Assembly (NCBI GenBank): GCA_023105745.1
Contig: JALGQZ010000009.1
Span: forward strand, 37,703,359-37,767,358
DNA length: 64,000 nucleotides
Reading direction: 5' to 3'
Source of the DNA: Austropuccinia psidii
Lineage: Eukaryota; Basidiomycota; Pucciniomycetes; Pucciniales; Sphaerophragmiaceae
The notes below the pieces were generated by a model. That model was not told the origin of the DNA. It searched no databases and saw only the letters and a program-made list of their open reading frames with translations. The position numbers were made by a program, and so were the translations under genes. Below, in pieces: positions 53,279 through 62,060 of this stretch. Positions within the stretch are counted from its first letter, which is position 1. Each line of letters starts with the position of its first letter.

Positions 53279-54034
53279 TGTCACAGCCAAGGAGGCAGGG
53301 GCATTTCCAATCATCATCAGCAAATCATTATATCATGGATACCCTTCAGAACCCAATCAGCAAGGGGGTTTCATTCAATAATTCACCCAATACAGTTTTC
53401 ATACCTCAATACAGTTTTCATACCTCAATACAGTTCCATACAGGCAAGACTCAAATACAGGATTCACCAAATACAGGCCTGTCATCAATACAGGCGCAAA
53501 TACCTGTATTGACTGTATCACCTGTATTGGATTCACCAATACAGGATTCAATCCCACATCCAACTCCTTCCAGCATACAGGCCAGTATCTCAACACTCAA
53601 ACTCCAAGGCTGGCATTTCTCACATATACCAGCCCCTCTTCACCCACCTGGGGGTTTTTTCCCCCAGTTAATTAAAATAGTTGATTTATTATTTAATATT
53701 ATTTTATTCTCACTTTGGAATATTATTTTATTACTTATTAAGTTAGTCTTAGCCTTCCCTCACCTGTTCAGTAGAGTCCTGGTGGCCATATCCTTATTAA
53801 TCCCTTTTCTCTTTTCTGAACAGGTTGAAACAGTGACTCAGGATTATTTGTGGTTGGCTCTTTATTATTGCTTTTGTTTTGTCTCTCTTATCTTTTATGC
53901 TTATTATTTTATGACTAGGAATTTATCCTCTTACTCCATTACTCTTATCATTTGAGTATTTCTTCTGAGCCCTCCATAAGTAAGTCTGTTCACTGAGTGC
54001 CAGGCCCTCTTCATTTAGAAGAGCCCCTGTGACA
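53279..54034 (+). repeat. 3' LTR of element B
   Basis: 756 bp. It differs from the 5' LTR at about two positions (a C/A change in the TTCAATCCC.CATCC stretch and a G/T change in CTCTTTAT.ATTGC). TTTAG and family D LTR sequence follow. Confidence 0.94.
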
Positions 54035-54039
54035 TTTAG

Positions 54040-55095
54040 ACCCTTAAATCAGCCATTACTATAGCAATACCAGGCCTAGAGCCTTCAAAAAACGTCAGAA
54101 TGTGTGTCAGAGAAGTAGAAACCAGTTGAAACTGTTTTTACTATGATTGTTTTATCTTAAGGGTAGTTTTACCCTCTTGGCAACAACTAAAACTACCCCA
54201 GTTGGTATCAAAACCTCATCATCAATTGCGTCCACAGACCCTGTAACTCAATTCCAGGCCAAAAGTGATGAACTTTTGCATTAATTTTGACATCCCATGC
54301 CTGTAAGCAAGGATTTTGGGGGTCTAGCTCCCCCTTAGAGCTGGAGTTCCTTTTCCCCCCCAAATTTAATCTTTCCAATTTATTTTTCCTTTAATTCCTC
54401 ATCATGTATTATACTTATAATTTACATATGTAATTCAATTCAATTGTAAAGTACAATACAGTAATAATTGACACCTCATATGTAAATCAAAGTTCACTTA
54501 TGTAATACACGCGCACATTTTGACATTTCAATTGAATTCAATTGAAAATACTTCAATTCCTCATAACTTCTAAACTAAACACAACACCTCAATTTTAACA
54601 CAAGAATTGATGGTTAACACCAGATGTGGTGTGAATTAAATTAAGGTTTTGAGAATTTTCAACTTTTGTATTGAAAATACTAAAAACTTAATTTAAGCTT
54701 ATTTAGAGTTGAGTTACAAGAATTTCACTCAGAGGTGACCCCACCTGATTTTTTATGAGGAATCCAATGGTGAAATAATTTTTATGTATTTATTTATTGG
54801 ATAAAAAGTTATAATGATTTTATTTAAATTTTTTCCAAATTTATTTATTTTTTCACAATTTTGTTAAAATTTCATTTTTACTTAATTTTTTCAAGTATAA
54901 ATGTAATTTTATAGTCACAAAATTTAATGTATTTTTATTTTTAAATTGTAATTAATTTTTAATTTTTAATATAATTTTATATTTATATTTTGATTCTTAT
55001 TTTAATAATATAAATAAATTTATTTTATTTATATTAATATGTTATTTTTATATTTGTGGTCTGTTGGGTATAAGAAATTACCTCTAAGGCTCACA
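54040..55095 (-). repeat. 3' LTR of element D, proximal part
   Basis: Continues from 44793 and ends (on the + strand) AAGGCTCACA, next to the interior of D. Confidence 0.92.
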
Positions 55096-55107
55096 TTCCC
55101 TCCCCCT
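55096..55107 (-). promoter_or_regulatory. Polypurine tract of element D
   Basis: The minus strand reads AGGGGGAGGGAA immediately before the LTR start TGTGAGCC. Confidence 0.75.
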
Positions 55108-55118
55108 AAAAAAGAATA

Positions 55119-55722
55119 TTACTTTGTAATATTGGTGTGTCTAGTGTGTCTGAATCTCCTGAGGAGTTTGGTAGCTTCTGGTATATCTTTTTCTTCTAAC
55201 CATTCATCTTCACAAGTTGGGTCACTGTACCTAACAAGGTATTCCCTTACTTTTTTGGTTCTTAATTTCCTTTCTTTAAGAACTTTGGTAATTCTCTTAG
55301 TACCAGATGTCTCAATAGGAGGTATAACTTTGTTATTATGTAAATCTATCCCATACATGATTAAACAGTCATTTTCCAATGAAAATGGGTACTAGAGCAA
55401 TTTTCCATAACAACCAATTCAACTGTGATTCTCAAATTCCCATTTTTGTGTGGGAATATGACATTGGTCTCAAAGATTCCTAATGCTTGCATTGGATTAC
55501 TTGTACTGTTGAATTTTATACCCTCAAGTAGGTGAAATCTTCCTTTATCATATGATCCTGTCCATACTTCATCCAAGGCATGTATTAGAGAGTTGTCTTT
55601 ACAGTCTTTGTTCACTAATTGGTATAAGATGCTACAATTGTTATCTTGAATGTAACTATTTCTGACCTCTTCAAAGGAGGTGGTGTTCAAGTCTGTAACA
55701 CTTATTCCTTCTGTTGGGATTT
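55119..55722 (-). pseudogene. Scrambled pol remnant of element D
   Basis: Three pol pieces are joined out of order. Minus-strand order is: RNase H-integrase linker (about 55720-55517, ISVTDLNTTSFEEVRNSY...HLLEGI, aligning with element C around 21350-21520); then a protease C-terminal piece (55516 to about 55335, KFNSTSNP...FPHKNGNLRITVELVV and YGIDLHNNK, aligning with C at 19400-19600); then a chromodomain (about 55320-55119, ITKVLKERKLRTKKVREYLV). In C the protease comes before the linker, so the first junction runs backwards. A one-base shift near 55370 breaks the frame. Protease active site, RT, RNase H core and integrase are absent. Nothing functional is expected from it. Confidence 0.8.
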
Positions 55723-58053
55723 GGTTTTCATAAGTTGTGCCCCTTGAGCTTTTGATAAATCAAGTTTACTATTGCTCAATTGTGGCAAGTGGGAATAAGA
55801 TTGCATGATGTCAAAAGTGGCATTGATATTTTCCATATCTTTTGAAGATTCAGAAAATATGGATGACTTATCATCTGAATTGTCTTCAATTATGTCATCT
55901 TTTTTAACATCAGGTCCCTTTTCAATATTAATTTCATTGATTTCCCCCCTTTTTGGACATGTATTGGCTAAATGGGTGGTGCTTTGGCAAATATGGCACT
56001 TTCTGATTGTATCTGCAGATTTATACCTAATATTATTAGAATTTTCTTTGGAATTTTTGTCCACATAATCTTTACAAGGTGTATTAAACCTTGTTTCAAG
56101 ATTCACCCTAGTAGAACCAATTTTTGTTCTGGTGGTTACTTCTTCCAATATATTGATAATATCCTCTGCTGAAGATTGTTCAGTAGTCCTGCTTTTGACA
56201 GCATGCTCTAAGTCACCTACACATTGTCTCAGAATTTTTCTATGGATCATAAATTCTGACATGTCAGGATATCATGCTGTTAGTCTGTCTTTTTGTTGGC
56301 AAAACCATGGTAAAGCTTTGTCTTTATCAGCATTAAATTTGGCAGATTCAAAGGCTGTTTCAACTTTAAACCTGCAAGCATCCCTTGCCCATTTGTTGAT
56401 GATTTGGGTTTTCCACCAAGTCCAACTCTGGTGTCCATGTGCTTGTCTTATTTTGATGTACCATCTGTGAGCTGATCTGGTAAACAAGGTGTTAAACCTG
56501 GCTGTTACCAGTCTGTCTGGTAATTCAAAATCCTCTTTGATCATGTCAATACCTCTAATGAATTCCATATTGTCATATTCTCCTTCACCACTGAAGTGAG
56601 GCCATTCTTTAAGTTTTGGAACTTCTTTCAAGAGTGCTTGGCCCATTGATGGTTCCAAGTTATGAAAAGAAGTGGATAATTCATTTTTTAATTGTGAATT
56701 ATCAGGATCCAGTACTTGTGGATTTGAAATTCTTGTGCCCTCATTTTGATTTAGAGGTGTAGACATTCTTGGTAAGGTGTTCAGTATTTGTTCAATGTCA
56801 TTCATTTTACTGTTGCTACACCTTTGGGAATTTCTGTATTCATGTTGGAAGCTTTGTATTAAATTTATTACTTCAATTTTATACATGTCTTCCTTATGTG
56901 TCAGTTCTTGCCATAACTCTGTTTGTCTTGTATTATCAGCAGTGACTTGATTCAATTTCATTAATAATTTTGATACTTCTTCTTGTGAAGCATCAAAACA
57001 CTTTTTCAAGGCAATGGTATATGTCTTTACTTCAGTAAATGAATTTGAAATGTCATCAATGACTTTCTTGTTATCTGTCTTGATAATATTTATGGCTTGT
57101 TTAATTCTTGTTTCAATTATGTCATCAACATTGAATTTAGAATATTTATCTGTTAATTCTTTAATAATGGCAGATTGTTCATTTATACTATTAGAAGAAT
57201 TATCATTATTGGAATTTTTAATTGTTCTTAAAACTTTTTCAAAACACATAAGTGTTTCATTAATTTGGCACAGACTCAGGTTGTTTGTTTTAATGTTGTT
57301 ACAAATGGTTTCATTTTTATCAGAAAGATGTTTTTTCACGTCATTTAAAGCATTATACAACTCTGGGATGGAATCAAATATGTCAGAAATCATTTCTGGA
57401 ATCTTAATCTGGCTTCCTCCTTCTTCTGTAATTCCATCATGGTTCTGGCCATCTGAAATACATTTGCCATGGCATCCTGCTGAATCTTTGGGATTCTGTA
57501 GCCCTGGCTGTAAGGTTTTGGGGCTGGTGCCTTCCCTTTGCCCTTGTTTGGAGTTTGTGGCTGCTTTTTCACGTTGGAATTGCTGCTGCTGGCCACTGGG
57601 GCTGTTTTTGGCACTGGTTTGGGTGGTGGATGGTTGTTTTTCCTCCATTCTAGTGTCAAAAGCATCATGTTTTTCTTCTCCATCAATGGATGCCATCCAT
57701 TGGGCAATTTGCAAGTGTTGGGATGGCCAAAGAATTTTCTTACTGTCAGGTAAGAATTCATGCAATTCTTCCACAGGTCTGCAAGGATCTGGTACTCCTT
57801 GAATTGAAGTGCATTGTTGTATGCACTGTGGCTGGCTTTGTATATGTCCACAGAGGCTTGTTGTGGCGGTGTCAGCTCTTTTTGAAGGTAAAATAGTATT
57901 ATCAGCTTCAGAATGACCCAATTTAGTTGTTTGGAAGTCATTAACTGACCCTTTTCCTTCTGTACCTGGTTGGCCTCTGCCATAATCACGTCTATTACCT
58001 TTTTGGGATCTGCTTGAGGGGTTGTAGCTGGCTCCTGACCTGGTTGAAGGCAT
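55702..58053 (-). pseudogene. gag: Gag of element D, one TGA stop
   Basis: 783 codons in one frame from ATG 58053 (MPSTRSGASYNPSSRSQ), broken only by TGA at 56274-56272; the frame resumes at once. The N-terminal ~220 residues are disordered and overlap a second ORF. About 220-420 is a long helical, coiled-coil-like region with many Asn/Ile (KYSKFNVDDIIETRIKQAIN). About 470-650 is the capsid-type segment (HFSGEGEYDNMEF, HRWYIKIRQAHG, WTWWKTQII), homologous to element C ([22 protein letters not shown]). A zinc knuckle CX2CX4HX4C (CHICQSTTHLANTC) follows near 690. The stop falls where element C reads [10 protein letters not shown], so C-terminal Gag with the knuckle would be lost unless read through. 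Confidence 0.85.
57390..57983 (-). CDS. Overlapping +1-frame ORF inside gag of element D
   Basis: 197 codons from ATG 57983 (MAEANQVQKEKGQ); the frame is open up to about 58057. It lies in the +1 frame relative to gag, the same relation as in element C (198 codons). It has a helical first half, ADLW followed 24 residues later by GW-P (PNGWHPLMEK), a Pro/Lys/Ser-rich basic linker, and a C-terminal charged helix (QMARTMMELQKKEEARLR). It is intact even though gag has a stop and pol is scrambled. A 63-nt GT-AG intron (58102-58040) would fuse it in frame to an upstream exon. Function and family are unknown. Confidence 0.55.
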   Translation of the reverse strand: MAEANQVQKEKGQLMTSKQLNWVILKLIILFYLQKELTPPQQASVDIYKASHSAYNNALQFKEYQILADLWKNCMNSYLTVRKFFGHPNTCKLPNGWHPLMEKKNMMLLTLEWRKNNHPPPKPVPKTAPVASSSNSNVKKQPQTPNKGKGKAPAPKPYSQGYRIPKIQQDAMANVFQMARTMMELQKKEEARLRFQK

Positions 58054-58102
58054 AATTATGGTTAAAAAGGCTTAAAATAGTATTTTTACATCAAAAACTT
58101 AC
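58040..58102 (-). other. Candidate intron removing the Gag start codon, element D
   Basis: The minus strand reads AATA|GTAAGT at 58102, a T-rich body with TTTTTAACC about 20-25 nt before the end, and TTCAACCAG|G ending at 58040. The Gag ATG (58053) lies inside. Splicing would join the phase-1 end of the upstream exon to the +1 ORF frame without a stop. Confidence 0.45.
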
Positions 58103-58300
58103 TATTGGCCAAATTTTTAGCTTTCTGAAGGGTATTACTTATGTCCAAGTTAATCAATTCAGAAGATATTGGTTCAGTTTGGTTATTTTGAGTCACAATA
58201 ACAGTACTATTATGATCAGAATTAACAGTACTGGCAGGGATAATGCTGGTTACTGTTGAGGCTGTTTCAATGTTTTCTTGTCTTACCACGTTGTCAGACA
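58103..58300 (-). CDS. Candidate upstream exon of the D accessory ORF
   Basis: An open stretch without an ATG, Ser/Thr/Asn/Ile-rich (TVTSIIPASTVNSDHN... SNTLQKAKNLANS). A second intron is plausible just upstream: GTGAGG at 58376, T-rich body, TTAATTTTAG ending at 58301 (76 nt). With both introns removed this stretch would be an internal exon. The translation start is not identified, so coding status is uncertain. Confidence 0.3.
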
Positions 58301-58505
58301 CTAAAATTAATGAAAAATCCAATTAATTAAGTAAAAAAAGGTTATTTCGAAAAAAGAAATAAAATATAAGCCTCACTTATAATATGAAAAAAATTATTTT
58401 TGATGGATTTTTTGGATTATAAGTATTTTTTATATGTTTTTAAATTTTTCAATATAAGAAAAAAAGATTTAAAAAGAGTAAAAAAATATGTCACAGGTAA
58501 AATAT

Positions 58506-58523
58506 CACGGCTGGGCCCCCAAA
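58506..58523 (-). promoter_or_regulatory. Primer binding site of element D
   Basis: Immediately after the 5' LTR the minus strand reads TTTGGGGGCCCAGCCGTG. The TGGGGGCC..GCCGTG core is shared with element C (16126-16141). Confidence 0.7.
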
Positions 58524-60351
58524 TGTAAGGTGTGGATATGAAACTTTGATTAAAAATCAAGTACTTTTCCTGTCCTCAAAATTTGTATAAGGTAAAATTC
58601 AGTTAAAAATAGTATGAAATATTATTTTTAAGAGAAAACACGCCAATTTTATTGTTTATAACTTTATTAGTATAAAACAATAATATTATAAAAATTTATT
58701 GTTTTACCAACAATAAAAATTTATCCAAAAAATACTCTACAAGAGATATTTTAAGGCTACAAAAGAAATTTCTTCAAGAGCAATTTCAATTGGAATTAAT
58801 TGAGCAAAGAACTGAAAGCAATTAATTAAAGAACAAATTCTTTAAAAAGAGTATTAAAGAGAAAACACACCCAAAAGTGACCAGAGTGAATTTGGAAACA
58901 AAGTGACAAAGTTTACAGTGATGAAAGATGCTTTAATTCACTTTTGGGGTGGTTCAGGGGTAAAAATGATTATAAGAGTTACAAACAATTATTATAATGA
59001 TTTTTTCACGTGGTTAAAAGGATTAAAATGATTTAAAAATGGTGGTTGGAATCTTTGGTTGATTGGTTTAACAGTTTTTAAGCTAATTAATAAAAGGAAA
59101 AGATTCTAACATGAAGAGAAAAGTGGGGCAAAGAAGACATTCTTTTATAGCCATCAATTCTCTTACTCCAAAAGTAAAATTTACTTTTGTCAGTCGTGAA
59201 AAACAGTCTGACAACAGAAAAGCCAATTATGGCATCATTGAACCCTGGTTTAGACCAAAAAGGGCTGGTTTAAGCCATTTTTAGCCATTTTAGACCCTTA
59301 AATCAGCCATTACTATAGCAATACCATGCCTAGAGCCTTCAAATCACGTCAGAATGTGTGTCAGAGACGTAGAAACCAGTTAAAACCATTTTTACTATGA
59401 TTGTTTTATCTTAAGGGTAGTTTTACCCTCTTGGCAACAACTAAAACTACCCCAGTTGGTATTGAAACCTCACAATCAATTGCGTCCACAGACCCTGTAA
59501 CTCAATTCCAGGCCAAAAGTGATGAACTTTTGCATGAATTTTGACATCCCACGCCTGTCAGCAAGGATTTTGGGGGTCTAGCTCCCCCTTAGAGCTGGAG
59601 TTCCTTTCCCCCCCCCAAATTTAATCTTTCCAATTTATTTTTCCTTTAATTCCTCATCATGTATTATACTTATAGTTTACATATGTAATTAAATTCAATT
59701 GTACAGTACAATACAGTAATAATTGACACCTCATATGTAAATCAAAGTTCACTTATGTAATACACGCGCACATTTTGACATTTCAATTGAATTCAATTGA
59801 AAATACTTCAATTCCTCATAACTTCTAAACTAAACACAACACCTCAATTTTAACACAAGAATTGATGGTTAACACCAGATGTGGTGTGAATTAAATTAAG
59901 GTTTTGAGAATTTTCAACTTTTGTATTGAAAATACTAAAAACTTAATTTAAGCTTATTTAGAGTTGAGTTACAAGAATTTCACGCAGAGGTGACCCCACC
60001 TGATTTTTTATGAGGAATCCAATGGTGAAATAATTTTTATGTATTTATTTATTGGATAAAAAGTTATAATAATTTTTATTTAACTTTTTTCCAAATTTAT
60101 TTATTTTTTCACAATTTTGTTAAAATTTCATTTTTACTTAATTTTTTCAAGTATAAATGTAATTTTATACTCACAAAATTTAATGTATTTTTATTTTTAA
60201 ATTGTAATTAATTTTTCATTTTTAATATAATTTTATATTTATATTTTGATTCTTATTTTAATAATATAAATAAATTTATTTTATTTATATTAATATGTTA
60301 TTTTTATATTTGTGGTCTTTTGGGTATATGAAATTACCTCTAAGGCTCACA
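58524..60351 (-). repeat. 5' LTR of element D (1828 bp)
   Basis: On the + strand TGTAAGGTGTGG...AAGGCTCACA. It matches the split 3' LTR, and CATTT follows at 60352-60356 as the right target-site duplication. Confidence 0.93.
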
Positions 60352-60989
60352 CATTTTTAAACCGATTTTTTGGAGAGAAAACCTTGAATATTTCAAAGAT
60401 TTTTCAAAAAAGGAAAAATATCCTTCAAATTAATAATGTACACACACATTTGATTTTTCTGTCTTATCAAATGGCGTACAAGCCTTTTGATTATGATATG
60501 AAGAATTTCAGATTTTTTCCTTTTATATACATTAAATTTACATTATTTTTTCCTTATATTTCATACTTAGTTGGAATATATCATTTAACCAAGATTTTCG
60601 AGTTAAAACTTTATCAAACAGTCAACATGAATCATGAATACTATTTGTTTTTCTCAAATATTTGTACCATTCTCTTTTATTTCAAGATATTCATCAGAAA
60701 TGAACAATCTGGTCACTCCAATATGCTTTTATAGATTCATCAGCTTCATTTGAAATAATCAATAATTTCATTATTAAATTTATTATTCCATACAAAGATG
60801 CTTTTATGTGCACTTTTGTGAATCTTTCAATTAAACAATCCTTCCTTTATGTATAAATATTTGCTTCCATTTTTTTGCAGTTTTTTGATTAGTGTTAAGG
60901 ACACCTCATCACTTTCTATTCTGAATTCATTAACAGATCTTATACATTGAAATTGAAACAGAATTTATTAATTCAATTTTTGAACTTTC

Positions 60990-61515
60990 CATATCTTTTT
61001 TTACCACCTTCATTTTTTGGCTCAGTTTTGTATCTATTAAATTTTTCATTTTTATTTTTCACTTTTTTAATACTTCAAGTTTCATTAATTACTGAAATAA
61101 AACATGAGAAAGGAATTCATAATCATTCAAAATTATTTTGACATGAAATGGAAAATACATTTATTTTCAAAATTTGAATTATCTATTTTTAATTTCAATT
61201 TTTTTAAGATTTAGTTTGCTCCTTTTTTGATTATAAGGTTCCTCCTTTTTCATTTTAAGCTACATCTTTATTTTATTTCCTGTTACTGTGTGTGTTTTTT
61301 CTTTTTTTGTCAATTTTCTCTATTTGGTTTCAATTTGTTTCAATTTACTTTTAATTATTATATTTATCCTTATTTAATTTATTGTGTCATTTTCATTATG
61401 TTTGTTGTTACTTTTTGTTTTTATTTGTCTCAATTTTTTTTTGTCATTTGTTTTGAATTTTTTATCATACTTTTTTTTTATTTTTTGGTTTTTTCTAATT
61501 TCTTTTCCTTCAGTG
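60990..61515. repeat. T-rich low-complexity tract
   Basis: Long runs of T with TTTG/TTTC; the + strand is open for 109 codons (Phe/Ile-rich) only because of composition. Confidence 0.7.
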
Positions 61516-61529
61516 TATGTCCACCCCAG

Positions 61530-62060
61530 AAAAACTATGAAAAAATAGACAAATAAAATAAAATTGAAAAAAAATGAGAAAAAAAGAATAAAAAACCAAC
61601 AAAATGAAAAAAAAATTCAAAAACACAAATTAATAAAATTGATATAATACATTTTATAAATTTAAACATTAAAAAATGAAAAATAAAATAAAATCAAAAT
61701 GAAATGAAAAAAAATGAATATAAAAGTGTAGTAAAACTTGAAGAAAAGGAGGACAACATTCCTTCTTTTTAAGAATTTGATAAAAATCTACAAAATTGGA
61801 GAAAGAAATCAATAAAAATTAGATAAAAAATGCATGTAAATTAAGAAAAAACCTCCAAATCAAAATTTTCTAACAGAAAATAAAACCAAAATTTGAAAAA
61901 AAATAACAATTAGAAAAAACAAAAAATTAAATTAAAAAAACAAAGAAATCAAAAAAAATCATAAAATTTCAGCATCAAGAAAGAATAAAGAAAAATATGA
62001 TTGAAAAGCATGTTTATAAAAATTAGTAATTAAAACTCAAAAAATTGAATGGAAATGAAC
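61530..62060. repeat. A-rich low-complexity tract
   Basis: Long runs of A with AAAT/AAAG immediately after the T-rich tract. The strand bias flips within about 20 bp near 61520, suggesting a decayed inverted repeat or poly-A type expansion. Confidence 0.65.

Larger units (their letters stand above)
44794..54034 (+). mobile_element. Ty3/Gypsy element B, complete, nested in D LTR
   Basis: 9241 bp with 756-bp LTRs (TGTCACAGCC...CCCCTGTGACA) that differ at about two positions. Target-site duplication is TTTAG (44789-44793 and 54035-54039). It is a relative of family A with the same self-priming layout, frameshift cassette and domain order. One in-frame stop in pol is the only visible defect. The near-identical LTRs mark a recent insertion. 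Confidence 0.94.
44024..60351 (-). mobile_element. Ty3/Gypsy element D, deletion derivative, interrupted
   Basis: Read on the minus strand: 5' LTR 60351-58524, PBS, gag, scrambled pol remnant, polypurine tract, and 3' LTR 55095-44024 split by element B. LTR lengths are 1828 and 1826 bp. Target-site duplication is CATTT (44019-44023 and 60352-60356). The interior is only 3428 bp and lacks RT, RNase H and integrase, so it is non-autonomous but retains cis-acting sites. LTRs differ by roughly 2-3% by eye. Without B it is about 7.1 kb. Confidence 0.92.

Noticed and set aside
60312..60734. 140-codon frame at the right edge of element D
   Set aside because: It begins inside the D LTR and continues into flanking DNA, so it did not exist before the insertion; it is compositionally AT-driven.
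61227..61556. 109-codon Phe/Ile/Tyr-rich frame resembling a membrane protein
   Set aside because: Explained by the T-rich tract; no start context or conserved motif.
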